Of a stretch of DNA of 64,000 nucleotides, positions 1-11,295 are shown one piece after another. The notes beneath the pieces were generated by a model. It saw nothing but the letters and a program-made list of their open reading frames with translations. It was not told the origin of the DNA and made no database searches. Location: positions 2,852,001 through 2,916,000 of the forward strand of contig OZ005689.1 in the NCBI GenBank assembly GCA_963930775.1, written 5' to 3'. Both the position numbers and the translations under genes were made by a program. Position 1 is the first letter of the stretch. Each line of letters opens with the position of its first letter. The DNA is from Cliona cf. orientalis. Taxonomy: Eukaryota; Porifera; Demospongiae; Clionaida; Clionaidae.

Positions 1-641
1 TCTTAGTGATATTATGGCAGCATTACTGATGCTTTGTGTGTTGGGTGGCAAAAGTGCCCCTATTGTGATACATGTAGGTGTAAATGATTAAGCAATGGCA
101 GGAAATATTATGCAAGTGGCTAACCTGTTATTGTAGGAATTATTGAAGTGAAGACAAGTATGTCATGTGTCCAATTATAATTAAGACATTCAATAGTTTT
201 TCCAGCTGTATCAGGTGTAACAGTGACGTCGAGTTGTGAAGTATAGTTGTTGCCCTCAACGCTAAGGCTCCTTGCCACTATAGCTCCATTGTTACATGTC
301 CTATTAGTTCCAATATTGAAGCGATTATGGTATAATGCTATCTCATAACAATTAAAAGCTGATCCGGTCCAGATAGTGGCTCCTTCTCCAGTAATAGTAC
401 ACTTATATGACAAGGTATCACCAGGACAGACACATCCACTGGTAAGTGCTGCATCAATAATTTTTTTCTCTTTGTATTTAGCAGTACATACTATTTTCGT
501 TTTGAGAATTGCTAAGTCTATGGTAGCTATGGTAGATGCAAGCTAGCCCTTACCTACCAATTAACACTGACCTGATCTTGATCTAGCTGATTGTCTGAAG
601 TAGATGAGGAAGAGCATTGAATAGGTGAGTAGCCTATCCAT
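1..641 (-). CDS. Receptor locus 1: signal peptide, Ig-like, start of FN3 (3' end off window)
   Basis: Exons on the minus strand: 572-641 (signal peptide), 125-448 (Ig-like), 59 to beyond base 1 (start of FN3). The start is the ATG at 639-641, chosen by alignment with loci 9 and 17; two further in-frame ATGs lie upstream at 663 and 669. The leader is hydrophobic (LLTYSMLFLIYF). The Ig exon shows the family marks in order: a Cys-rich CVCPGD-type B-strand start, TIWTGSAFNC for the core Trp region, CNNGAIVARSL, NNYTSQLDVTVTP and AGKTIEC for the F-strand Cys. Both introns are phase 1, typical of shuffled extracellular modules. The FN3 exon begins LLPPNTQSISN, as in loci 9 and 17. Transmembrane segment and tail lie outside the window. 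Confidence 0.85.
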
Positions 642-1178
642 TAGTTGACGGAGCTCTGTCGTCATAGCCATCAGAGCCGCTTAACTTTTCATAGTGATGG
701 TTTCTAGCAAACAGTGTACAGTGTACGTTGATATCAGGATTTTCTAAAAGTTTTGGTGTGTGCTAGTTATTTCATAAACATGCATTGCGTTGTTGAAAGA
801 TAATGTTTGCGTTGGTGTAGTACAATCTAACTAAATTTCTATTGCTGTAGAGCTTACGTGGATTTATGAAAACAACTAAGAGAATTGGGTAACAAGCAAA
901 CAAATGCTATAACATGGAGTCCTGGATAATCACCCATAATTCGCAGTTTTGGCCTGCATAGGCGTTTACCCGGAATATAATTTGCATACTTGTGTATAGA
1001 ACTTGCAACACTGATCCCTTGAAATGTGGTACATGAGCGCTTACCCATGAGTGGGCGCTTGCCCATAACACTACAATAATTCCAAAATTCATTTTCTGTT
1101 GTATGTGTAAATCAGTGCGTGTATGTACTAACACTATGCTCTAGGTTATGGCATCTGTCGATGACTGCCATTATTTCA
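642..1178. other. Intergenic, upstream of locus 1
   Basis: No gene seen. At 950-1,070 two short stretches of the type gcgcttaccc / gggcgcttgccc suggest a small decayed inverted-repeat element. Short ORFs here have no family features. Confidence 0.4.
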
Positions 1179-2609
1179 CTATAGTTGTTGTGTGCAACCA
1201 TAAGCGACATTATCTTGTGTATCAATAGTAGTAACTAAAGATACAGGATCGGTGACTTCTTCATACATTGGTACATCGTGTGTAGCGCCTATTGTGTGGC
1301 CGTAGGTAACATTGTCTTGTGTACTGATAATACGAACTGGAGGTAAAGGACCAGTGTCATTTTGATACATTGGCACATCTTGTGTAGCTCCTGCTCCTCT
1401 TGTTGATGCTCTTGTGTTGCCATAGGCAACATTATCCTGTGTATTGATGGCACTGACTGAAGGTAAAGGACTGAGCATGACATTTCCATACACTGGTTCA
1501 TTATGTGTGGTTTCTTCTGCTCTGTGTGACGCAGCTCTAATCTTTACTTCACTCTTTTTTAAGAAAATAGGTATCACTGTTAAAGATGCCACTGCACCCA
1601 CAAACAAAGCTGTTGCTAGGCAACTGAAAGATATGATGTACACTCGATTTGTAGCTGAGCTGTTTATTCCTATTGTTTCTGTTGTACTTGAATTATGTGT
1701 GCCCTAATTTTCTGTTGAATGAAAGCTGTCAGTTGGTATTCCTACTGTTGATTCTGTAGTGTTGAAGGTTATATGTAGTGGATCACTTATGTTGCCAGTG
1801 ATATTTCCACAGACCACAGTTTGAACAGCAAAGGTGCATATGCTATCATTGGTAGGTACATCTGTACAAGTGACATTGGTGTGGTTGATGGTAGGGGGGC
1901 AGCTGCCACAGTTTGATGCTAGGATGTTGTAATGGATAGCAGGACAGTCAGGGGCAACTGGACTCCAGCTGAATGTTAGTTCCCTTGAGGAATAGTCAAT
2001 ATTATTGAATTTGAGTCCATTTGGAGGTGAAAATGGACCTACAGTGGAGTTATTGATGCTGATTAAACAACTATCTCAATGTTAGCTAGCTGTATGAGAT
2101 AACTGACCTGTTATAGGAATTTGTGAATTGAAGACAAGGGTAGCAATGAGTCCATCATCGTATAAACATTCAATAGTCTTTCCAGCTGTGTCGGGAGTGA
2201 TAGTAACATTGAGCTGCGAAATATAGTTGTTGCCCTCAGCAGAAAGACTCCTGCCCACTATAGCTCCATTGTTGCATGATCCAAAATCTCCCTTAGTGGA
2301 TGAAAAACGATTGTGAAGTAGTGAAATCTCATTGTTGCTATTTGAACAGTTAAATGCTGATCCAGTCCAAATTGTAAATCCTGCTCCCACAACAGTACAC
2401 TCATAGGTTAAGGTATCACCAGGACAGGCACATCCACTCACAGATAGTGCTGTAGTGTCGGATACCTTAATATACATCATAGCTACTGCTAATAGTTTCC
2501 AAGTACCCTTATGTATGACACTCTTACTTGATTCACACGCTTGTTGTAAGGTGATAAGAATGAGTATTAAACCTGACAATGGTGTAGTAGCTGATTGACT
2601 GAGGTTCAT
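1179..2609 (-). CDS. Receptor locus 2: Ig-FN3 receptor with six tail tyrosines, interrupted by TAG before the membrane segment
   Basis: Exons 2528-2609 (signal peptide from ATG 2607-2609, core LSGLILILITLQQ), 2108-2449 (Ig-like), 1179-2038 (FN3, stalk, TM, tail). FN3 shows LTFSWSPVAPDCP and CGSCPTT. The TM helix is near 1,560-1,640 (VYIISFSCLATALFVGAV). The tail carries three tyrosine modules: YGNV/NVAYG, MYQND/NVTYG, MYEEV/NVAYG. An in-frame TAG at 1704-1706 lies in the Ser/Thr stalk exactly where locus 6 has CAG (Gln). As written the product is a 252-aa secreted Ig-FN3 protein; with Gln it would be a 427-aa receptor. The rest of the frame is undamaged, so the stop is young, polymorphic or a sequencing error. 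The 78-bp first intron is also open in frame. Confidence 0.8.
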
Positions 2610-3220
2610 CACTGTACAGCGGCGTTGCCTCTAGTACTAACAATATACATGACTGGACTGGAACTTCTGATTGAGAAGGTAGTCTATTCCTCCATGTTTT
2701 ATCAACACTGATTAGTTGTTGAATGTCTGAGCATGTGGATATACGTACCTCACTACTGTTCCGCATGTTACAGCAAAGTAGGGCATCTGTTTTGAAGGAT
2801 ACAATGTCTATATAATTGAGCGTGATCAACGTTACCGCTTTCAAAATGCATGCTAGCTCATGTGCTTGACTAAGAAGAGAAGTGTGTATTGAATTTACCA
2901 TATGCATTGTGTAAGATATTTTCGGAAAATCACGAGCTAGATATTCAAGCATTGATCCATGAGAGCACACAATTCAGATAATTATTCAACTATGGGAGTA
3001 TGTGTGTATGTAGCTAGTGAACAAAAGAAATGAAGTGAAAATGATAATACGTACATCTTGACAAGCACTAGCTACGTATAATACATGTACACTAAACATC
3101 TTAACTGTCAACAGAAGTGAGTGTGACTGTTCAATTAATGTGTAAAATTAATGGTAATTCTGTCCAAAACATCTAATATTATATAACAAGGCGTGTATTT
3201 GCTTATGAATAGTTAATATG
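2610..3220. other. Intergenic between loci 2 and 3
   Basis: No gene seen. The stretch matches 6,743-7,423 closely (for example the tract around 2,800-2,960 against 6,950-7,130), so it belongs to the tandem duplication of this region. Confidence 0.5.
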
Positions 3221-4986
3221 TTATGTTGCTGTTGTCGTCTGAACGTGGCCATAACCATAGGCAACATTATCCTGTGTATTGATGACACTCTCTGAAGGTA
3301 ATGGTCTAGTGATATCTTCATACATTGGTTCCACATGTATGATTTCTCCTGGGCTGGCTGACTGCTGAAGAGAAGCCTCTAACTTTGCTTTACTCCTTAT
3401 TAAGATGATGGATGTTACTATTATGAACACCACTATACAGACCATCAGAGCTGTTGCTAGGAGACCAATGGATATTACGTATTCTGTGTTAGTACCCAAC
3501 CTATCCATACCGCTTGTCTCAGTACTATCTAAACCGTGTGTTCCTTGGGTTTCTATTGAATAGAAGCTCATGGTTTCTGTGGGTTTCACATTGTATGATT
3601 CCTGGTCATCTGTTGGGCTCAAAGTGCTTGTTGGTGTTAGTTTCTGTGCTGGTGATTCCAAAGAATCTGGAGTGTCATAAGTAATTGAATAGTATTTGTG
3701 AGCTGCTGCATTAATAAATGAATTGTTTTTATGTATTATCAAATACGAAATGCAATGCCATATTTTTCTGCTATGCATTTATATCTTCACAGGAAGAAAA
3801 CCTGTGTTAATAGTGAAATGCACTTATAATATAATTAGCGAAATGTGCCTACTGAAACTAGCTACATCCCTAGTACGCATGCGCATTTGTTGTATCAATG
3901 GCCTGGTTTCAACTGCTTGATCATTCACGTTGCTACATTCTACCCAGTTAAAATGGCACTTGGCTCTTAAAGAATCTGAGAGTCAATAAATATGTAGCTT
4001 GAAAATAGCGAGTGCTTAGGCCAGCAAAATGCCATTCGCTGATAAGCAAAATGCACCTAGTGATGTGAAGATACGGTACCTATAATATTATTATGTGTAT
4101 ATAAGCTAAGAGATTAGTCTGTTTATAGCTCTAAGTGTACATGTGCAACGGAGCCTTAACTTTTGTTGATCGCTGCTCTATATCCAGTTCACTAGCAATT
4201 GACCATATTCACAAAATGCATGCATTTCTTGCTGATCTATATGCTACAGCCCAATATTTGTATGCAGAGCACTCAGGTGTACATTTTTTTGTGTTGATTG
4301 CTTAACATTATATCTCTTATGCCTACCTGATCCACTACCTGGTTCAATTGGATAGAAGCTCATGGTTTCTATGGGTTTCACATTATATGATTCCAGGTTA
4401 TCTGTTGAGATCCAAGTGCTTGTTGGTGTTACTATAAGATATGGAGTGTTATAAGAAATTGAATCAGAATAGTATTTATGATATGCTGCAGTGATGAATG
4501 AATGAATTGTTTTTGTGTGTTGTCAAAATACATAGTGCAAATGCCATATTTTCCCGCTATTAAGCACATGCATTTATATCTCCACATGAAGAAAACCTGT
4601 GTTTAATAATGAAATGCACCTATTAGCGAGATATGCCTACTAAAACTAGCTACGTCCCAAGTGCGTGTGCGTATTCATTGTATCGATGGCCTTATTTAAG
4701 GGGCATGATCAACTGCTCAATCACTCGCATTGCCATAATATTATTCAACCCAGCTCAAATGGTGCTCATTTCTTGACACTGCTTGAAGAAACTGAGGAGC
4801 CACGAAATATAGAATCATGAAAATTAATTCTGAAGGCCAAATGCTACTTTTCACGTAGTTTTACCTCCGCAAATTACCCACTATACGGTATCTCTTATGC
4901 CTACCTGATCCTACTTCCTGTTGCAAGAAGATAAGCAATGATATTAAAATTGATGATAACCGAATTACCGGTTTCACAGTAGCCAT
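3221..4986 (-). CDS. Receptor locus 3: short stalk-TM-tail protein without Ig or FN3
   Basis: Exons 4905-4986 (signal peptide; starts MATVKPVIRLSS, core ILISLLIFLQQ), 4339-4485 (49-codon stalk exon) and 3221-3705 (second stalk copy, TM, tail). Predicted 237 aa. All junctions are phase 1. The two stalk segments are homologous: both contain HKYYS, TPTSTxxxTD, ESYNVKP and ETMSFY, so the stalk exon has been duplicated. The stalk is rich in Thr, Ser and Pro and likely O-glycosylated. TM is around VISIGLLATALMVCIVVFII; the tail has one module, MYEDITRPLP and NVAYGYG. No Ig or FN3 exon lies between leader and stalk. It shares its membrane and tail type with the full receptors, so it may be a partner, a decoy or a signalling adaptor; this is inference. 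Confidence 0.75.
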
Positions 4987-5373
4987 TGAGAACGCTAGCA
5001 CTTTTCAACACCACCTGCCAGCTCAGTAGTAAAAGTTAGTTGATTACAGATTGTGCACAAGTACTAGAATGTTATAAAAACCATGGTCATAACTTGTGCA
5101 CAAAGCATAACATTGTACATATAGTGGTTATTTTATGTGCATTCAAACTGACTACATGGATTCAAAAATATTGTTCCAAATTTAGTTATGTAGCTAGATT
5201 GTGTACACCAACCAGGATATTATCTTTCAAAGTGAGAATTTAATGCCTAAACCAGCTATTAGTAAGCAAATACATAGTACCTACCCCAAACAATCTTCCC
5301 AAAGGCATACAGAAGTAGGCATGCAAACATCGAATGTGTGTAAATATGAATTGACTATAAGGTAATGATACTG
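4987..5373. repeat. Duplicated spacer (copy 1)
   Basis: Non-coding. The same sequence recurs at about 8,400-8,832 (shared stretches include cagattgtgcacaagtacta and gttctattg-type flanks), directly behind the signal-peptide exon of locus 5. It is the boundary of the tandemly duplicated block. Confidence 0.7.
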
Positions 5374-6742
5374 TCATTGATTATGTTGTTTACAGCCATA
5401 GGCAACATTATCTTGTGTATCAATGGTGCTAACTAAAGGCAAAGGACTAGTGACATCTTCATACGTTGGTATAGCTCCTTTTGTGTGGCCATAAGCAACA
5501 TTGTTCTGTGTATTAACGAGAGGTAAAGAACCAGTATCATTTTGGTAAATTGGTACATCCTGCATAGCTCCTTCTCTCTTGTTGATGTCCTTGTGTGGCC
5601 ATAGGCAACATTGTCCTATGTATTGATGGCACTGACTGAAGGTGAAGGGCTCAGCTTGACATTTTCATATGCAGGTTCATTGTGTGTGCTTTCTTTTGCT
5701 CTGTTTGATTGTACAGACACAGCTCTAATCTTTGCTTTACTCCTTAAAAAAGTAGCTATCACTATTATGGATGCCACCACCACACCCATGAACAAAGTTG
5801 TTGCTAGGCAACTGAAAGATATGATGTACACTTGACTTGTAGCTGAGTTATTTATTGCTATTATTTCTGTTGTACTTGAATTATTACTGTTGATTCTGTA
5901 GTATAGAAGGTGATATGTAGTGGATCACTTATGTTGCCAGCAATATTTCCGCAGACCACAGTTTGAACAGCAAAGGTGCATATGCTATTATTGGTAGGTA
6001 CATCTGACGTTAGTGTGGTTGGTGGTAGTGGGGCAGCTGCCACAGTTTGATGCTAGGATGTTATAATGGATAGTAGGACAGTCGGGGGCAACTGGACTCC
6101 AGCTGAAAGTTAGTTCCCTTGAGGAATAGTCAATGTTGTTGAATTTGAGTCCACTTGGAGGTGAAACTGGACCTACAGTGGAGTTATTGATGCTGATTAA
6201 ACAACTATCTCAATCTTAGTTAGCTATATGAGATAACTAACCTGTTATAGGAATTTGTGAAGTGAAGATAAGGGTAGCAATGAGCCCATCATCATATAAA
6301 CATTCAATAGTCTTTCCGGCTGTGTCTGGAGTGATAGTAACATTGAGCTGTGAAGTGTAGTTGTTGCCCTCAGCAGAAAGGCTTTGTCCCTCTATACTAT
6401 AGCTCCATTATTGCACAAACTATAATCTCCCTTAGTGGATGAAAAACAATTGTAAAACAGTAAAATCTCGTGGTTGCTGTATAGTTGAATGCTGATCCAG
6501 TCCAGATGGTAAATCCTGCTCCCACAACAGTACACTCATAGGTTAAAGTATCACCAGGACAGGCACATCCACTCACGAATAATGCTATAGTATCAGATAC
6601 CTTTGTATATACATGTACATATACATAATAGTTCCAAGTACTTATGTATGACACTCTTACTTGATTCAAACACTTGTTGTAAGGTGATAAGAATGAGTAT
6701 TAAACCTGACAATGGTTTAGTAGCTGGTTGACTGAGGTTCAG
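5374..6742 (-). pseudogene. Receptor locus 4: Ig-FN3 receptor pseudogene
   Basis: A full receptor layout is still recognisable: leader 6661-6742, Ig exon 6242-6584, FN3/TM/tail exon 5374-6172. It is broken many times. The ATG of locus 2 is CTG here (6740-6742). The Ig exon has frame changes after SAFN and around 6,395-6,410 near the CNNGA motif. FN3 lacks several bases at about 6,003-6,012 against locus 2. The stalk is shortened near 5,880-5,890. The tail has TAG at 5616-5618 for CAG and a frameshift near 5,570. Closest relative is locus 2, with which it forms the two halves of a tandem duplication. Confidence 0.85.
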
Positions 6743-7423
6743 CAGCGTTGCCTCTGGCAGGATCACTGACTAGCAATATTATACATGATTGTGTGCCTTA
6801 GAACTTCTGATTGAGAAGGTAGATTTAAACTTCCAAAATTATTGCAGTTAGTGAGTGTTTTATAAACACTGATTAGCTACTTAATGTCTGAGTGTATGGA
6901 TATACCTCACTACTATTCCACGTATTACAGCAAAGTAGGGCATCTATTTTGAAGGATACAAAAGTATGTAATTAAGCGTGATCAACGTTGCCGCTTTCAA
7001 AATGCATGCTACCTCATGTGCTTGACTTTGAGAGTATATAATAAAGTAGAGAAGTGTATATTGAATTTACCATGTGCATTATATAAGATGTTTCAGAAAA
7101 TCACAAGCTAGAGATTCAAGCATTGACCAGTGAGAGCACACAGTTTATATTATTATTTTCAACTATGGATACTTGTATGTGGCTTCAAGTGCTAGTAAAT
7201 GAAATAAACATTAGAAAATTAATGTTGAGTGAAACATGTATCTTGATAAGCACTAGCTATGTATAATATTACATGTACACTAAACATCTTTAACTGTCAA
7301 CAAGAGTGAGTGTGATTGTTCAATTAATGGCACACAGTTGCGTATAAATGGTGATTCTGTCCAAAATATCTAATAATATTATTATATAACAGGGCATGTA
7401 TTTCTGTATAAGCAGTTGGTATA
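6743..7423. other. Intergenic between loci 4 and 5
   Basis: No gene seen; diverged copy of 2,610-3,220. Confidence 0.5.
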
Positions 7424-8395
7424 TTATCTCGCTGTTGTCGTCTGAACGTGGCCATGACCATATGCAACATTATCCTGTGTGTTGATGACACTCTCTGAAG
7501 GTAATGGTCCAGTGATATCTTCATACATTGGTTCCACATGTATGGTCTCTCCTGGGCTGGCTGACTGTTGGAGAGCAGCCTCTATCTTTGCTTTACTCCT
7601 TATCAAGATGATTGATGTTACTATTATGAACACCACTATACAGACCATCAGAGCTGTTGCTAGGAGACCAATGGATATTACGTATTCTGTGTTAGTGCCC
7701 AAGCTATCCATACCTCTTGTCTCAGTGCTATCTAAACTATGTGTTCCTTGGATTTCTGTTGGATAGAAGCTCATGGTTTCTGTGGGTTTCACGTTGTATG
7801 ATTCCAGGTTACCTGTTGGGCTTGAAGTGGTTGTTGGTGTTGTTATTTGTACTTGTATTTCCAAAATATATGGAGTACTGTAAGTAGTTTCTGCAGTAAT
7901 GAACGAATGAATTGTTTTTGTGTGTTGTCAAAATACATAGTGCAAATGCCATATTTTCCCGCTATTAAGCACATGCATTTATATCTCCACATGAAGAAAA
8001 CCTGTGTTTAATAATGAAATGCACCTATTAGCGAGATATGCCTACTAAAACTATATAGCTACATCCCAAGTGCGTGTGCGTATTCATTGTATCGATGGCC
8101 TTATTTAAGGGGCATGATCAACTGCTCAATCACTCGCATTGCCATAATATTATTCAACCCAGCTCAAATGGTGCTCATTTCTTGACACTGCTTGAAGAAA
8201 CTGAGGAGCCACGAAATATAGAATCATGAAAATTAATTCTGAAGGCCAAATGCTACTTTTCACGTAGTTTTACCTCCGCAAATTACCCACTATACGGTAT
8301 CTCTTATGCCTACCTGATCCAACTTCCTGTTGCAAGAAGATAAGCAATGATATTAAAATTGAAGACAACCGAATTACCAATTTCACAGTAGCCAT
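7424..8395 (-). CDS. Receptor locus 5: short stalk-TM-tail protein without Ig or FN3
   Basis: Two exons: 8314-8395 (signal peptide beginning MATVKLVIRLSS) and 7424-7890 (Thr/Pro stalk, TM, tail). Predicted 182 aa, intact. The stalk begins ETTYSTPYILEIQVQITT and contains TPTTTSSPTG, ESYNVKP and ETMSFYPTE; only one stalk copy is present, against two in locus 3. TM is VISIGLLATALMVCIVVFII and the tail has one module (MYEDITGPLP, NVAYGHG). It is the tandem-duplicate partner of locus 3 and lies immediately upstream of pseudogene 4's promoter side. Confidence 0.8.
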
Positions 8396-8832
8396 TGAGA
8401 ACGCTAGCACTTTTCAACACCACCTACCAGCTCAGTAGTTATATTGACAGTTAATTGATTACAGATTGTGCACAAGTACTAGAATGTTATAAAAACCATA
8501 ACTTGTGCACAAAGCATAGCATGGTACATACGTAATATATACATAGTGGTTATTTACAATTGATATCATGTGCATTCAAACTGACTACATGGATTAAAAA
8601 ATATTGTCCCAAAATTATTGATTTTAGTTACATAGCTAGATTGTGTACGTACACCAACCAGGATATAATCTTTCAAAGTGAGAATTAATTTTAATGCCTA
8701 AATCAGCTAAGCAAATACGTAGTACCACAATCAACCTTCCCAAAGGCATATAAAAGTAGGCATGCAAGCATCGAATGTGTGTGTAAATGTGAATTGACTA
8801 AATATAATAAGGTAATGATAATCTAGATTATG
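8396..8832. repeat. Duplicated spacer (copy 2)
   Basis: Non-coding; homologous to 4,987-5,373, with small insertions. No gene seen. Confidence 0.7.
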
Positions 8833-10500
8833 TCATTGATTACGTTGTGTACAGCCATAGGCAACATTACTTTGTGTATCAATGGTGCTAACTAAGGGTG
8901 AAGGGCTAGTGACATCTTCATATATTGGTGTTTCCTGCATAGCTCCTGTAATTGTTTTTGTGTGGCCATAGGCAACATTGTCCTGTGTATTGATGGCACT
9001 GGCTGAAGGCGAAGGGCTGAGCTTGACATTTTCATATGCTGGTTCATTGTGTGTGCTTTCTTTTGCTCTGTTTGATTGTATACACACAGCTCTAGTCTTT
9101 GCTTTACTCCTTAAAAAAGTAGCTATCACTATTATGGATGCCACCACCACACCCATGAACAAAGATGTTGCTAGGCAACTGAAAGATATGATGTACACTT
9201 GACTTATGGCTGAGTTATTTATCCCCGTTGTTTCTGTTGTACTTGAATTGTGTGTGCCCTGATTTTCTGTTGGATGTAGGCTATCGTTCGATGTTCTTAC
9301 TGTTGATTCGATAGTATAGAGGGTGATATTTATTGGGTCACTTATGTTACTAGTTATATTTCCACAGACGACAGTTTGAACAGCAAAGGTGCATATGCTG
9401 TAATTGATAGGTACATCGGTACAAGTGACATTGGTGTGGTTGGTGGTAGTGGGGCAGCTGCCACAGTTTAATGCTAGAACGTAGTGGATAGCAGGACAGT
9501 CGGGGGCGACTGGACTCCAGCTGAATGTTAGTTTTCTTAGTGCTAAGTTGAGGTTGCTGATCCAAGGTCTAATTGGCATTAGAGTTAGGTCTATAGTGAT
9601 GTATTATTGGTATACATTATTTTGTTTTGATCATTTGTACAAGGTGACTAACCTGTTATTGTAGGAATTATTGAGGAGAAGATAAATATTTCATGCGTCC
9701 CATTATCATGAATACAGCCTATGGTTTTTCCAGCTGTGGCAGGTGTGACGGTGACATTGAGTTGTGAAGTGTAGTTGTTGCCCTCAACAGAAAGGCTCCT
9801 TGCAACTATGCTATTCCTGTACATGTATACATTACGTGTTCCTTGATGGAAGCGCCTATGGAGCAATACTATCTCTGCATCATTAAAAGCACTTCCAGTC
9901 CAGACAGTTGATCCTACTTCAGTTCCCGTAACAGTGCATTCATAGCTTATAGTATCTCCAGGACAGAGACATCTTCTTGAAGATACTGCATCAATGAATT
10001 TACATGTTGTCAACAAAACCGCAAATATCTGTACAGTCCAACCTTGATTATCCGAGCCCCTTTGGCCACGTGGGATTCTAATAATATCCAAGTCCGCATA
10101 TAATATGGACTTACCCAATGTTTCAATACCATAAGGGAAGTGAACCAGTTATGAAACAAAGAGCTAATTAGATCTAGTTCCACCTAAAAGTCAGTTTATA
10201 ACTCACTGTTTCATAACTGGTTCATTTACCTTACCACTCCCGGGTAAGTGCCCATGTACCGAATTTTAAGGGGCCACTGTAGCAGCTTCTATACAAACAT
10301 ATGGGTTTTAATTATATCCAGGTAAGCACCAAATCACTAATTATTTCTAAGTGCCCATGGGCGCCTACCCGCCGGACTCTACGGTAGTATAGTAATTATG
10401 TAATTCATGTAAGTCTCTTATGCCTACCTGATCCAAGTGTTTGTTGCGAGAAGATAAGCAAGGATATTGAACTTGAGATTACCATGTTCACAGTAGCCAT
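8833..10500 (-). CDS. Receptor locus 6: intact Ig-FN3 receptor with two tail modules
   Basis: Exons 10428-10500 (signal peptide, ATG 10498-10500, core SSSISLLIFSQQ), 9653-9985 (Ig-like), 8833-9590 (FN3, stalk, TM, tail). Predicted 387 aa, uninterrupted. Ig marks: CLCPGDTISYEC, TVWTGSAFN, NNYTSQLNVTVTP, AGKTIGC. FN3: LTFSWSPVAPDCP, CGSCPTTTNHTNVTC. The stalk carries ENQGTHNSSTTET, intact where locus 2 has a stop. TM is VYIISFSCLATSLFMGVVVA. The tail holds YENVKLSP/NVAYGHT and IYEDVTSP/NVAYGCT, four tyrosines. YENV fits the Y-x-N pattern bound by Grb2-type SH2 domains (family knowledge; binding here is inference). This is the best reference copy of subfamily A. Confidence 0.9.
10141..10226. mobile_element. 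Small hairpin element (MITE-like) in the first intron of locus 6
   Basis: The ends tgaaccagttatgaaaca and its inverse tgtttcataactggttca frame about 86 bp with no coding potential. Confidence 0.55.
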
Positions 10501-11295
10501 TGAAAACACTAGCACTGCATCTGTAAGCATTGACATGCGTATTTATTCCCATACATATTAATCTGCCTGTGATAATGATTTGGGCAGTAGATTAAGGTGT
10601 CAATATTTTTGATAGTGTATTCCACTCAAAAGCGGGGTATATATCTGGTGACAAAATACAACTGTGGGGGGGGGGGGGGGGGGGGGGGGTGCGGGGCACA
10701 TATCCAAGGGGGAGCAATCCCATTTTATATGCAGTGAAAGTGAATTCACTAAAAGGGCAAATTGATCCCGGGGGCCACCCCTTGTCCCTCTCTCGATGAT
10801 GATGAATTTGGGTGATGTTGTTTGTAACTGAAATGATGTAGCCCCAAAGGTTTTGTATTGATAATGTAGTACTAAATCAGATGCAAGAAATGTCCACTGC
10901 AGTGTTTTGATCACAAACTATTCAAGATAATATTATTATTATCTACGATTAATGTAACCAGTTTCATGTGTAAGTGGAGTGAAAATACATCCGAAGTGAA
11001 CACATTGTCCTGCCTATCATTGTGCTTCCCAAACCACTATTATACGTAGCTCACTTGTACGTAGCTGACTTTGATGTCAAACAAGGGACACATAGCAGCA
11101 ATGCAAGGAAGAGACAGAATGTTGTTTCAGTTCAAGAGCCTTCGTCAGCTATATGAGATAATGTGTGAAACTAATATTAATAATGATTTAATATAGGATA
11201 ATATTGATATTATGTACATTATAAACGAGTTTCATGAGGGCGTATGTGTGACTAGAAGGAAAACAATAGCCATGCATGTAGCAGTTGTTCTTGTT
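10501..11295. other. Intergenic upstream of locus 6, with a G tract
   Basis: No gene seen. A run of about 24 G lies at 10,666-10,689. The stretch 10,570-10,720 resembles 20,225-20,400, the 5' flank of locus 11 (shared gataaaatacaact and gggca-tagatt segments), so the 5' flanks of these loci are related. Confidence 0.5.

Noticed and set aside
1560-1640. Calling the receptor tails ITAM or ITIM
   Set aside because: Tyrosine spacing (about 20 residues) and the NVAYG context do not fit either consensus; only the first tyrosine resembles a general SH2 site.
1444-1707. Plus-strand ORFs opposite the tail exons (also at 5,611, 7,479, 8,978, 11,327, 13,403, 17,278, 60,464, 63,202)
   Set aside because: They are antisense shadows of the conserved FN3/TM/tail exons; their similarity to each other follows from the minus-strand genes.
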